The notes beneath the pieces were generated by a model. That model saw nothing but the letters and a program-made list of their open reading frames with translations. It was not told the origin of the DNA and made no database searches. From assembly GCF_009758205.1 (NCBI RefSeq), contig NZ_WRXN01000003.1, positions 372,001 to 436,000 of the forward strand: a DNA stretch of 64,000 nt, in the 5' to 3' direction. Origin of the DNA: Chitinophaga tropicalis (GTDB taxonomy: Bacteria; Bacteroidota; Bacteroidia; Chitinophagales; Chitinophagaceae). Below, piece after piece: positions 26,328 to 36,000 of this stretch (positions are counted from its first letter, which is position 1; each line of letters begins with the position of its first letter). The translations under genes and the position numbers were made by a program.

Positions 26328-26348
26328 CTGTCCGCCGGCGGCGGACAG
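26328..26348. promoter_or_regulatory. Perfect short palindrome between pirin and dioxygenase genes
   Basis: The arms CTGTCCGCC and GGCGGACAG flank the three bases GGC. It lies in the 81-base gap between the pirin stop and the dioxygenase start on the minus strand. It could be an operator or a transcript hairpin that lowers read-through; there is no T tract. Confidence 0.4.
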
Positions 26349-26371
26349 ACCGGAGCAGTACGTGAGTTTTT

Positions 26372-27229
26372 TTAATAGTCAAGTGTGCCGAAGAGGCCGT
26401 TCTTATAGTCTTCTATGGCCTGTTCCGTCTCTTCTTTTGTGTTCATAACGAAGTTGTCTTTTGCTGCTACCGGTTCGTCTATTGCCTGGCCGGAGAGGAA
26501 AAGTACCTGGCTGTCTTCGTTTGCTGTTACAGAGAAGGTGTTGCCTTCCCGGTTAAATACCACCAGGTGGTGTTCAGGCACCGGGGTATCATCTATAGTT
26601 ACTCCTCCGTGAGCTATATAGAGTAATGTCCAGTAATCTTCTGTTACGGTAAAGTCTGTTCTCTTTCCTTTGGATATCTCGCCTATGGCGCTGATAACCG
26701 GGGTATAGGAGATTGTGAGCGGCCCTTTTTTACCGTCAAACTCACCGCTCATCAGGCGCAGGTTAACGCCTTCCTGTTCCAGTATATGTGGCATTTCAGC
26801 TTTTGGTATGTACTGGTAGCGGGGATCGTCCCATTTATTTGCTGCCGGCACGTTGATCCAGAGCTGGATGATCTCTATCTGTCCGCCGTCACGGTGTAAT
26901 TGAGCAGAGGGCCCTTCACTGTGCAGTATTCCTTTGCCGGCAAACATCCATTGCGTATCTCCCGGGTTCAGCAGCTGATCATTCCCTGTGTTGTCTTTAT
27001 GATGTGCCTGTCCCTGTAACTGGAAGGTAACGGGGGCAAAGCCTCTGTGCGGATGCGGGTGGATACGGTTCTCAGAGCCCGGAGCGATGGCGTCCGGTCC
27101 GCCGTGATGCAGCACAATAAACGGGCTGGCAAACCTGAAATCAGCATGCGGCAGTGGTTGTAACACTGTTTGTTCAGGGGTGATATGCTTTTCTTTTCCT
27201 GCAAGAATATGCGCGATGTTCTTTTTCAT
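26372..27229 (-). CDS. Pirin-family cupin protein
   Basis: The 285-residue bicupin has the pirin pattern: ENRIHPHPHRGFAPVTFQL supplies the metal histidines of the N-terminal cupin, followed by MFAGKGILHSEGPS and IIQLWINVPAANK. Pirins of this type are metal-dependent quercetinase-like dioxygenases or redox-sensing proteins. It is one of two pirins in the cluster, and its length is typical. Confidence 0.85.
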   Translation of the reverse strand: MKKNIAHILAGKEKHITPEQTVLQPLPHADFRFASPFIVLHHGGPDAIAPGSENRIHPHPHRGFAPVTFQLQGQAHHKDNTGNDQLLNPGDTQWMFAGKGILHSEGPSAQLHRDGGQIEIIQLWINVPAANKWDDPRYQYIPKAEMPHILEQEGVNLRLMSGEFDGKKGPLTISYTPVISAIGEISKGKRTDFTVTEDYWTLLYIAHGGVTIDDTPVPEHHLVVFNREGNTFSVTANEDSQVLFLSGQAIDEPVAAKDNFVMNTKEETEQAIEDYKNGLFGTLDY

Positions 27230-27235
27230 AGTAGC

Positions 27236-27562
27236 TCAGTTTGAAGGGTTTGGTCTGTTGTCCAGCGCGTACAGGATCTCATTCTTCAGCAGGCCGCTGC
27301 CGCCTCCGTAATGCCGTCTGATGATCAGCTGCGGATTGCCTGTCCGGAAGCGGGCGGTCAAGGCAGCTTCTTCTTCAGGAGTAATGCCTGCACAGAGCAG
27401 CACTATGTCAAAATGCTCTTTCTCAAATGCAGCAATGGCTGCGTCATCTGTAGTAACGGTTACGCCTGTCCAATTGTTGGGAGCGTTCAGCAGCCTGTTC
27501 ATCACCACCATGATCTCTTCGTTGCGGCCTATTGCCAGTATATGCAGTTGAGTAGTTTCCAT
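27236..27562 (-). CDS. Hypothetical protein with a receiver-like alternating alpha/beta pattern
   Basis: The 108-residue protein alternates strands and helices (LHILAIGRNEEIMVVMNRLL, FDIVLLCAGITPEEE) and ends with a HYGGGSGLLKNEI motif. It looks like a small receiver- or flavodoxin-like fold but lacks an obvious phospho-acceptor site. It lies 12 bases after the nitroreductase stop and six before the pirin start, so it is part of the detoxification operon. Function unknown. Confidence 0.65.
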   Translation of the reverse strand: METTQLHILAIGRNEEIMVVMNRLLNAPNNWTGVTVTTDDAAIAAFEKEHFDIVLLCAGITPEEEAALTARFRTGNPQLIIRRHYGGGSGLLKNEILYALDNRPNPSN

Positions 27563-27574
27563 GTTGAATATTGT

Positions 27575-28153
27575 TTAAACCAGTTCGGCAGAGATGACAT
27601 CCAGCGGTTTCCTGTTCCTTGGTGTCAGTTCTCTTGTTTTGTAAGGCTCTTCCAGTTTTTCAGCATCGTCTGCATAGCCCAGTGCTATTACTACTACAGG
27701 TTCCTCATTGGAGGGGATGGCTGCTTCTTCTGCCAGATGCTGTTTATTGAATCCTCCCATTACGTGAGCATAGATGCCCATGCTTTGTGCCTGGAGCAGT
27801 ATGAAAGAGGTGGCCAGGCCGGTATCGTACATATAGTAATGGTTCTTCTGTTGTGTGTCAGGCAGTTCCTTTACGCCAACGGCTGCTACCAGCACGGCTG
27901 CGTTCTTTGCCCAGGGTTGATTGCCGGGGGCCAGCGCAGCTACTATCTTGTCAAACCCGGGAGTGCCGCGGTAACCGTAAATGAAACGCCAGGGTTGCTG
28001 GTTGTTGGCGCTGGGCGCCCATGAACCGGCTTCCAGTATGGTTTGCAGGCTTTCCTGTGATATAGTTTGTGTTGAAAAAGAGCGCGGGCTCCAGCGGTTT
28101 TTAATCAGATCAATAACAGGGTGCTGTGTGCTCGCTATTTTTATCGGTGACAT
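27575..28153 (-). CDS. Nitroreductase-family protein
   Basis: The 192-residue FMN-dependent nitroreductase-like protein has the N-terminal phosphate-binding motif RWSPRSFSTQTIS, the loop GSWAPSANNQQPWRFIY and the late motif ALGYADDAE. This family reduces quinones, nitro compounds or enals with NAD(P)H. In Bacillus the counterpart MhqN sits next to MhqO; here both are in one minus-strand run. Confidence 0.87.
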   Translation of the reverse strand: MSPIKIASTQHPVIDLIKNRWSPRSFSTQTISQESLQTILEAGSWAPSANNQQPWRFIYGYRGTPGFDKIVAALAPGNQPWAKNAAVLVAAVGVKELPDTQQKNHYYMYDTGLATSFILLQAQSMGIYAHVMGGFNKQHLAEEAAIPSNEEPVVVIALGYADDAEKLEEPYKTRELTPRNRKPLDVISAELV

Positions 28154-28240
28154 GATGTAAAGTTTATATTTTTAAGTAAAGCAAAGTTAATTGTATAGAT
28201 CACGGTTTTGTTGTCGATTTCATCTTAATCGTAGTAATAA

Positions 28241-28957
28241 TCACCGTATTAATAAAGGTACTTCTATGAGCAGGACCTCAGCATCATCTGTGAGCGGGGT
28301 CAGTACTGTTTCAGTGCTTCCTTCCAGTCCGAGGCCATCTCTTTCTTCCAGTTGCACATCGTTTATCCTGAAACTTCCCCTGATCACAAAAATATATAGT
28401 CCGTTTCCTTCTTTCTTCAGCTGATAGGTTGTCTGAACGCCTTTGTCAAAGCGGCCCAGGTGGAGCCAGGCGTCCTGGTAGATCCATGTGCCTGCATCTT
28501 CCGTGGAGGGAGAGATGATCTGCTGGAGATGGTTCTTTCCGGTTGAGAGTTTTACCTGGTCATACCGGGGGGGAACATTGAGCTTGTTCGGATAGATCCA
28601 GATCTGGAGGAAGCTGGCTGGTTCTTCTTTACTGGCATTGTATTCACTGTGGAATACGCCTGTTCCTGTGCTCATTACCTGGATCTCACCGGCTTTTGTG
28701 ATGACCCTGTTACCCAGGTTGTCTTTATGTTCAAGTGCTCCGGACAGCGGAATACTTATGATCTCCATATTATCATGCGGGTGGCTGTCAAATCCTCTGC
28801 CTGCGGCAACGGTATCGTCGTTAAACACCCTCAGTGCGCCGAACTGCATTCTTTCGGGATTGTAGTAGTTCGCGAAACTGAAGGTATGGCTACTGTCAAG
28901 CCATCCGTGATCTGCGTGTCCGCGGGTGTTTGCTTTATGTAATATGCTCCGTGCCAT
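28241..28957 (-). CDS. Pirin-family protein (YhhW-like quercetinase)
   Basis: The 238-residue bicupin starts with HKANTRGHADHGWLDSSHTF and carries FDSHPHDNMEIISIPLSG with the metal histidines and GTGVFHSEYNAS, as in YhhW/YhaK-type pirins with quercetin 2,3-dioxygenase activity. It is the promoter-proximal gene of the detoxification run; 87 bases separate it from the nitroreductase. Confidence 0.88.
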   Translation of the reverse strand: MARSILHKANTRGHADHGWLDSSHTFSFANYYNPERMQFGALRVFNDDTVAAGRGFDSHPHDNMEIISIPLSGALEHKDNLGNRVITKAGEIQVMSTGTGVFHSEYNASKEEPASFLQIWIYPNKLNVPPRYDQVKLSTGKNHLQQIISPSTEDAGTWIYQDAWLHLGRFDKGVQTTYQLKKEGNGLYIFVIRGSFRINDVQLEERDGLGLEGSTETVLTPLTDDAEVLLIEVPLLIR

Positions 28958-28983
28958 GATATGTTATTGTTTATATGTTGCAA

Positions 28984-28991
28984 CAAATATA
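28984..28991 (-). promoter_or_regulatory. Possible -7 element for the detoxification run
   Basis: On the minus strand the eight bases read TATATTTG, an exact TAnnTTTG match, 26 bases upstream of the pirin start. No convincing -33 TTTG lies at the expected distance, so the call is tentative. Confidence 0.3.
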
Positions 28992-29202
28992 CGGCGGGTG
29001 GGGGGATTAATCTGTTAATGTAGGTTAAGAAAAACGGGGGGTGATATCAAACAGGCGATGTGCTTATTTCTGTCATAAAAAAAGGAGAACACCTGTTCTA
29101 CTTTTACATTACAGGAACGGATTTAAATGGCTGCGCCTGGTACAAATCAGATTGATTATCATTTATTTATATTAAATGATTGAGATATTGAGTGATGAAC
29201 GC

Positions 29203-29250
29203 TCCGGTAATAGCAGGGGCAGGGAGGAACTCACCTGCCCCGGTACCGGA
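29203..29250. other. Nested inverted repeat in the intergenic region
   Basis: Inner arms GGGGCAGG (29216-29223) and CCTGCCCC (29234-29241) are perfect, and outer arms TCCGGTA (29203-29209) and TACCGGA (29244-29250) are also perfect, separated by small internal loops. No T tract follows. It could be a structured leader element of the gene at 29352, about 100 bases downstream, or the end of an unseen short transcript. Confidence 0.45.
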
Positions 29251-29351
29251 TTTCTGAAACATAATTCTTCTGTATTTGTATTAGTAGTATACGAAAGAAG
29301 CATGGCCTGAATAACGATGAATATTCTCTCATCCCATAAACTTAAACTGCC

Positions 29352-29741
29352 ATGGAAATTTATATAAGTGAAGAAGATATCCTGGGTAACATACAGGATA
29401 GGTTCCGGGAAGTATACCCTTACCTGAAACTGGAATTTTTCCTGTATCCGCATCCGGTACAGGGCCCTTCAGATCTGGGGGCGCGGGTATCGCCGGAAAC
29501 ACCGGTGGAGGTGATCCGTATGGTGCACAGCTTTGGCTGGGTAGATGTCAGTGATAACAGGACAGTGGAGGAAGTGGAGACGGATTTTTGCCGGGACCTT
29601 GGACTGTATGTACAGGTATTCCGCCGTACCCGGACCGGTTGGCTGGAAACCACCCGGACTGATAATCTTACCCTGGGTGAGCAGAATGCTATGGGTAAGG
29701 AAAATGTTGAGACAGAAATGTCAGTAATCCCTGCTGAATAA
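29352..29741 (+). CDS. Conserved-looking hypothetical protein
   Basis: The 129-residue soluble protein opens with MEIYISEEDILGNIQDRFR and has strands and helices typical of a small alpha/beta domain (YLKLEFFLYPHP, DLGLYVQVFRRTRTGWLETT). There is no signal peptide. I do not recognise a family. A terminator follows within 45 bases, so it is a single-gene unit. Confidence 0.65.
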   Translation: MEIYISEEDILGNIQDRFREVYPYLKLEFFLYPHPVQGPSDLGARVSPETPVEVIRMVHSFGWVDVSDNRTVEEVETDFCRDLGLYVQVFRRTRTGWLETTRTDNLTLGEQNAMGKENVETEMSVIPAE

Positions 29742-29782
29742 GTTTCTGGCCGGCCCGCAGGCCAGGAACATCCCGTTAAAAG

Positions 29783-29817
29783 AATCGCTTCGGCTTTGGC
29801 AGGAGCGATTTTTTTTT
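29783..29817 (+). terminator. Intrinsic terminator
   Basis: A nine-base stem (29783-29791 with 29802-29810, one G-T pair) and a loop of ten bases are followed by a run of T. It ends the hypothetical gene at 29352. Confidence 0.8.
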
Positions 29818-29844
29818 GAGGATAGATCTGCTCAGGTCCACATT

Positions 29845-29932
29845 TGAAGTATGGATGATGTATGGATAGTGTATGGATAAAGCATGTTTGAAGCATGTCT
29901 TAAGCATGTCTTAAGCATGTTTAGTGTATGTA
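29845..29932. repeat. Eight-unit degenerate 11-bp tandem repeat
   Basis: Eight consecutive 11-base units fill 88 bases. They read, in order, TGAAGTATGGA, TGATGTATGGA, TAGTGTATGGA, TAAAGCATGTT, TGAAGCATGTC, TTAAGCATGTC, TTAAGCATGTT and TAGTGTATGTA. Each keeps a leading T and a core GYATG in register. The period is close to one turn of the DNA helix. The array lies between two convergent genes after a terminator, so it is probably not translated. Confidence 0.8.
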
Positions 29933-30010
29933 TTGCGGTATCACTTTAGCGCCACAATACTTTCTAAAAGGAAGTATTACTTTTCAAAAGCCTGAGAACG
30001 GAACAGGTGT

Positions 30011-31528
30011 TTAGTCTTCTTTTATATAGCTTTTCAGTTCAGCGTTCACATCGATTTTAGGGTCCTTCAATAAATAGACTGTGGTGCCATATTCAAGGCA
30101 CCATGGGTTTTGTACCATCCCTATTTTCTGCATGCTGCCAAAGTCCAGTGAGTCTTTGGCTGCTGCGTCCCGTGGATAGTATTCTCTGATCCTTATTTTA
30201 GTCCTGATGGGTTTTTCCAGGTCCATCCAATGCATGTAGTCAGCGTTGAATGATGATGCGTGAATATTGCCAAAAGCGGAGTAATAATTAATAGCGCCGG
30301 CTTGCCCGTAGTTATCGCATAAAATGAGCAGATGTTCTTTATCAGGCACTATCCGGTAGGCAGAATCGACGATAGTTGCCAGCTCTTTCCAGCCCAGCAT
30401 ATCTGCATAATCCTGCGGTAATTCATGGTCTTTCCCGTCGTTCCATTTCAGCAAACCTGCTTTCCGGAATTTATTGTGATGGGCAATGATCTGTACAGGC
30501 GTATATAACGGCATTACCAATGGTAAAAGATATGTAAATGTGCCAGTAATGAAAATCAGCAGTAATGCCCGGAATAGGGGCCGTTGCAATACCTGCGCCA
30601 GGTATGTGCTGCCAAAGGCCAGGAGCGGAGGGTACAGGCCCAGTGCATAATATCCTTTGGCATTGAAATAACTGAAGATCAGGATGGTAGCGATGTAGGT
30701 AAATAATACCCATTGGTGCTGTCTGAATTGCTTATTGAAGATCAGACCAGTGATACCGGCCAGTAATACAAAGATGCCACATATGAAGAAGAGCAGTTGT
30801 TCTACAAAGAAATCCAGCCGGTTTACATGTACCAGTTGTGTTTCCCGGAGCTCTTTCATATGTCTGAATACAGGAAAATGGTGACTGATCTGCCAGATGA
30901 GGTTGGGTAATATAATGACAACAGCAAGCAGCAGGGCAAAATAGAAGTGCCTGTCAGCAAATATTTTCCGTTTTGAAGTAATGATCAATGCGGGTAATAA
31001 TCCCAGGAAGAGGAAAAGGATATTGTATTTGTTCAGGAAGCCCAGTCCGGCCCAGACGGCCATCCAGTAAAGCGTTCCTGGCTTTCCGGTTTTAAAATAC
31101 CGCAGCAGGAAATAAAATACGGCAGCCCAGGAAAGTACGTCAAAAGAGTTGGGTTGATAGAGGGTGTTCAGTCGCAGGTAAGCAGAGCAAAGGCAGGTTA
31201 TTGCTACCAGGCATTTTGCAAACAGGTTGCCTTCCAGTAGTTCTACTATCCGCCAGCAAAATAGAATGGCGCCTGCTCCGAATAAAGCGGGAAAGAACCT
31301 TACCCAGAATTCGGTATTACCCAGGAATTTTATGATGAGGGAGACAATGGAAGTAAGGGGAGGAACTGATGCATATCCGCCTGCCAGGTGATTAGCCTGG
31401 TCAAGATGGAGGAACTCATCCCGGTGCAGCTCATACATGTCGTTTACCAGGGCATAGCTTAATACTATCTTCAGTATAAGGAAGGAGATCAGCAGGATAG
31501 TGGCTGTTTTTTCTTGACGTTGTATCAT
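30011..31528 (-). CDS. GT39-type membrane glycosyltransferase
   Basis: The 505-residue polytopic protein has an N-terminal helix, the acidic first-loop motif YELHRDEFLHLDQA characteristic of the PMT/ArnT-like GT39 superfamily, at least ten hydrophobic segments, and a periplasmic C-terminal domain of about 130 residues. Such enzymes use polyprenyl-phosphate sugars to modify proteins or lipids in the periplasm. Substrate unknown. It is monocistronic and divergent from the glycosylase gene, with 52 bases between starts. Confidence 0.82.
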   Translation of the reverse strand: MIQRQEKTATILLISFLILKIVLSYALVNDMYELHRDEFLHLDQANHLAGGYASVPPLTSIVSLIIKFLGNTEFWVRFFPALFGAGAILFCWRIVELLEGNLFAKCLVAITCLCSAYLRLNTLYQPNSFDVLSWAAVFYFLLRYFKTGKPGTLYWMAVWAGLGFLNKYNILFLFLGLLPALIITSKRKIFADRHFYFALLLAVVIILPNLIWQISHHFPVFRHMKELRETQLVHVNRLDFFVEQLLFFICGIFVLLAGITGLIFNKQFRQHQWVLFTYIATILIFSYFNAKGYYALGLYPPLLAFGSTYLAQVLQRPLFRALLLIFITGTFTYLLPLVMPLYTPVQIIAHHNKFRKAGLLKWNDGKDHELPQDYADMLGWKELATIVDSAYRIVPDKEHLLILCDNYGQAGAINYYSAFGNIHASSFNADYMHWMDLEKPIRTKIRIREYYPRDAAAKDSLDFGSMQKIGMVQNPWCLEYGTTVYLLKDPKIDVNAELKSYIKED

Positions 31529-31580
31529 TTAAATTGATTAGTCGGCAGTAAGATAGTATTTTTATAGGCCAAATTTTATT

Positions 31581-32279
31581 ATGAAGAAAAAGACATTCGC
31601 CGATCACGTTATTGAGTTTAACAGTCATCTTCACTATACAGGTTCCCTGCCTCCGGGTATCAGGATCATGAACCCTTTCCGGGAACAGCCGCAGGTAATG
31701 GATATTATGCAGCAGTTTTACAGGAAGTACTATAACGATCACCACCAGCGGCGAATGATCATGGGGATCAATCCCGGGCGTTTAGGCTCCGGCGCTACCG
31801 GTATTCCTTTTACAGATACGAAAAGGCTGACGGAAGTAGTGGGGATCAGTATTGAGGGATTGAAGACGCATGAGCCTTCGTCTGTGTTCGTATACGATGT
31901 GATCGGTGCCTATGGCGGAGCTGAGGCGTTTTACAGGGATTTCTATTTTGCGTCTGTTTCTCCGCTGGGATTTACTTCTGTGCAGCCGGATGGTTCGGAG
32001 ATCAATTACAACTATTATGACAGCAAAACGCTGACCAATGCGGTTTATGATTTTATGGTTAAAAGCATCAGGCAGCAGCTGGAGTTTGGTATAGATACCC
32101 GTGTTTGTTATTGTTTTGGTACAGGGAAGAATGCGGCTTTCCTGAAACAGCTGAATGAAAAGGAGCGTTTCTTTGAAACGGTGATACCGCTGGAGCATCC
32201 GCGGTTTGTGATGCAATACAGGGCGAAGCGTAAAGAAGAGTTTATCAGTAAATACCTGGAGGCTTTTGCTGCTTATTAG
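31581..32279 (+). CDS. SMUG2-like uracil-DNA glycosylase family protein
   Basis: The 232-residue protein has the UDG-superfamily motif A in IMGINPGRLGSGATGIPFTD and motif B in LEHPRFVMQYRAK. The layout fits the Bacteroidota SMUG2 (DUF4918) group, which removes uracil or hypoxanthine-type lesions from DNA. It is a single-gene unit just before the accessory region. Confidence 0.85.
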   Translation: MKKKTFADHVIEFNSHLHYTGSLPPGIRIMNPFREQPQVMDIMQQFYRKYYNDHHQRRMIMGINPGRLGSGATGIPFTDTKRLTEVVGISIEGLKTHEPSSVFVYDVIGAYGGAEAFYRDFYFASVSPLGFTSVQPDGSEINYNYYDSKTLTNAVYDFMVKSIRQQLEFGIDTRVCYCFGTGKNAAFLKQLNEKERFFETVIPLEHPRFVMQYRAKRKEEFISKYLEAFAAY

Positions 32280-32707
32280 CAGATAAGTGAGCAGGAACGG
32301 GGCTGACCTGACTTGATAATGCCATGACAGAAATGGCAACACAGTGTTCATTTATAAATGGAAAGTTTCATGAAATTTAATCATTAGGAAAAAGCTACTT
32401 CATTTCTAAAAAAATATCTTTTCTTTGCTTTATGTTGTTCGAAGAATACCTATAGTGAATGAAAACTAGTCAAACGTTTGTTATCTGGATAAGACCTTAT
32501 ATCTGTTGTCTGTTTTTGAGAGTCCCTGAAATGATAACCGTTTTTCCTGTTTGTACCTCGCTACTACATGAATTAATGTTCAACAACTGTTCCCGAAGAA
32601 CTCATAACGTAACCGTTAATCCGGGACAATACTATATACTTATTTGAGTTCTTCCCAACAACGTGCTCTTATTTATAGAGTATCCTTATACGCTGAACTT
32701 TGTTTCT
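32280..32707. other. Intergenic region upstream of the RHS locus
   Basis: These 428 AT-rich bases carry no supported gene. A perfect 10-base palindrome CAAACGTTTG lies at 32471-32480 and could be an operator. No terminator-grade hairpin and no clean promoter pair were found. Confidence 0.5.
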
Positions 32708-33013
32708 ATGAGAAATATATGCGAGAGGGTGCTGCTGGTCGTATTATGCCTGTTAATATGGGTATATACTTCGGTTTTTTCCCCGCGGAATATACAGCAG
32801 CCTGTACCTGACAGTTTACCCCATAATTGGTCTGTTCAATCACCTGCCAGCCGGCCGACAGTGAAGAATGCAGTAGTAGATGCTATCAGCAGGGAAGTAG
32901 CGAACAGCCCTGTTGCCGGTATTGATTTACTTTCTTTTGAGCGGCTTGTTTTCCGGAGATCTACTACTGCAGCCGATAATTGGGCTGAAGGACTTTTAAC
33001 CTCAAAAGATTGA
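32708..33013 (+). CDS. Small exported or membrane-anchored protein preceding RHS
   Basis: From the ATG at 32708 the 101-residue product has a strong N-terminal hydrophobic helix (VLLVVLCLLIWVYTSVF) and a polar remainder without recognised domains. The stop is seven bases before the RHS start, so it is probably co-transcribed. It could be a small accessory protein for RHS export or anchoring, but that is inferred from position only. Confidence 0.55.
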   Translation: MRNICERVLLVVLCLLIWVYTSVFSPRNIQQPVPDSLPHNWSVQSPASRPTVKNAVVDAISREVANSPVAGIDLLSFERLVFRRSTTAADNWAEGLLTSKD

Positions 33014-33019
33014 TGGACT

Positions 33020-36000
33020 ATGCACAGAATGTTAAAGATACTATTGGTTATCGCGGCATTATTGTATGGCATACCATACACAATGGCCTTTAATACTATC
33101 GAATCTTACCAGAACCAGTTGCAGGGAAAGATAAAGAAAGGAGATACCCTGATCGTAAAGGATGAGAAGTTCCTGAACAACGCGTTTGACTGGACAAAGA
33201 TCCACAATAAGACGGTGAACAATATTGTCACGTTTGGCCTCTACAGGGACTCAGGAGCGGTTATTACACAGGCATTCAACTGTGAAGTGACGCTTAAGAT
33301 AGAATACTGGTCTCAACCTGACCAGGCAGATCCTGTAATTGTAGATAATGTTAAGCTAAAGATCACCTATGATCCTGCAGCCGGAGTTTCATACCAGGAT
33401 GCGGCTTCTTATAGTTTTATGAATGGCTATAAGATAAAGATCACCGTAAATGACATTGCCAGTGCAGATCTGGGAACATCTTTGCCAGCCGCATTTCGTC
33501 TCACAGGGCAGGTTGTTGTGGAACGTTCATATGAGTTTGATGGAGGCGTACAGCTTGCTCCAAATATATTAGAACAAACAGCAAATAAAATAACGCTTTC
33601 ATGGAATAAGATCACTGGTGCGGAAGAGTATGACCTTGAGTGGACTTTCATTGACGAAGAATCAGATAATGGCCGCCTTCTTGCTCAGCAAGGTTCTTCA
33701 GTTACGGAAGCGCAGCTGAAGAAAATGTTCCGTAATAACTCCACCCGGGTAACGGTGCAACAGGAATATTATGACATTTCGCTGGTGCATTTATCGAAGT
33801 ACCTGTTGGTACGTATGCGCGTTGTCTATTATGATAGTAATGGTTTCCGTACAGAACAACCATGGGATTACCAGTTAGACCAGGGCGGAACAACGGGGCC
33901 CGGTGTTATTACACTGACTAATACATGGCATCAGCCGGGAATGAACTGGCAATACAGTGCTACATATGCAGAAGATGGCAAGAAGAAAGAGGTAGTGACT
34001 TACTTTGATGGAACCTTGCGTAACAGGCAGGTGGTGACTGTCAATAACTCAGACAATAAAGCCATTACACAGGAAAGTCTATATGATGAATTTGGCCGGC
34101 CTGCAATCAGTATACTACCGGCGCCTTTGGAGGCTTCTTCACTTACTTATTATGGCGGGTTGCATTTGAAAGCCAATGGCCAGCTGTACACATATGCAGA
34201 TGCTTATGGCACAGGTACTGACTGCATTAATAAACCTTCACTATTAGCTACTACGGCAGGTGCATCAAAATACTATTCCCCGGCAAATACATTTTTAACT
34301 GATGAGACAAAACCTCACAACAAATATATACCAGATGCAGAAGGTTACCCCTTCAGCGTAACACGGTATACACCGGATAATACCGGTCGTGTCCTGGTAC
34401 AGGGCGGTGTTGGTTCCTTGTTTCAGCCCGGCACTGATTCCAGCAAAGCTACCCGTTATTTCTATGGTAAGCCTACCCAGAGAGAGCTGGACCGGATGTT
34501 TGGAAATGATGTAGGATATGCTAACCATTATCTTAAGAATATGGTGGTAGATGGTAATGGGCAGATCAGTATCAGTTACCAGAATGCCTCCGGCAAAACC
34601 ATTGCTACAGCGCTGGCAGGTGCATCGCCGGCTAACGTAGATAGCTTATCTTCCAAACCGGCAGCTGAAATCCAGGCGTTAGATTTACTTACGGCAAGAG
34701 ATTATACCTTCGATGCTGCAAAGCTGAAGCTCACGGCAACGGCTACTTACCTGGCGGAAACAACCGGCCCTGCCATATTATCATTTAACGTAAGCAAGCT
34801 GATAAAGACATACACAGAAAATAACGTTACTATCTGCAGCAATTGTGTTTATCAGCTGAAGTATACCATTACAGACAACTGTAACAACCGGCTTAAAGAT
34901 GATGCACCTGTTTCTATAGGTAGTGCCACCAGCAATTGCGGAGATAACGGGTATACACCTGTTACGGCAAACGTTACGTTTTCCCAGATTGGGGAGTATC
35001 ACATTTATGTTGAGCTTGGACTGACGGAGGAAGCGATCAGGAATTATACCAACGATTTCGTTCAGCGCAATACCAATCTGAAAACAGAATGGCGTTTTGT
35101 GCTGGATGAATTATATGGTAAAGACTTTACCGCCTGTTTTGATGAATGTACTACCTGCCAGGATGCCTTGGGCACCAAAGCAAATTTCACCGCCCGTTTT
35201 AAAGAGCGGCTGGCAACAAGAGGAGTGGATGTAGTTACCAATAATACGTCGATCACTGCTTTTGCTGACTCCCTCTATGATCATGCGGCTGCTAACTGCG
35301 CCCAGCTCAGGGCTTCCTGCCTCGGTTCTCCCTGTGCAGATCTCGAAAATGCTTTAAAGGCGGATGTTAGTCCGGGGGGGCAGTATGCTTTATTCGACGG
35401 TGACTCTGCCCTTGAGAAAAGCATAAACGTATTGTATCTGAACTGGCGGAATGTATTTCCGGTAAAGCAGGTTTCTGATCCGGAGTATACTGCTGCGCAG
35501 TTTATAGATCATGAAGGCATTAAAAGATCTCCATATGATGCAGATTTTACTATTACCGATCTCGTAAAATACTGGCAGAAGGAATGGGCGGATAGTTTTG
35601 TAAAATATCATCCGGAGTATTGTGCATTGCAGTTCTGTCAAGGCAACAGCGCCTATCTTGGCTGGGACCAGCGGCTTAGTCAGGTGGCACAGACTGTCAG
35701 TGAAATACCGGCAGCTAGTGGAGGCGCAGTTTATTCCAGGACTACTTTAGCCTGGCTGGCGGATAAGGACCCGTTCTTTAGTAATTCCGGTGCAGCTTAT
35801 AAATCAGCATTCCTGTCAGACCTGGGTAATTATACCCGTCAGTTCCTGGGTATTACCGGCGACAGTCTTCCTGCCAAAAGCCTTTCCGGCTACGTGGATT
35901 ATATGTTGTATTGCAATGATAAAACTGCTACGACAAACAGTACAAACAGAACGGCTGCAAATGCAAGTAACTGGAATAGTTGTAACCCGGTGGCAGCATG

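Larger units (their letters stand above)
28958..29351. other. Divergent intergenic region with a nested hairpin
   Basis: The 394 bases between the pirin start and the next plus-strand gene hold no convincing reading frame. Features seen are the -7 element near 28984, an AT-rich stretch at 29150-29190 and the nested hairpin at 29203-29250. Confidence 0.5.

Noticed and set aside
29845..29932. CRISPR-like array
   Set aside because: Units are 11 bases with no spacers and no cas genes nearby, so it is a simple tandem repeat.
32459..32647. Possible 62-residue protein before the RHS locus
   Set aside because: Composition looks random, no initiation signal and no similarity; the region is better read as untranslated.
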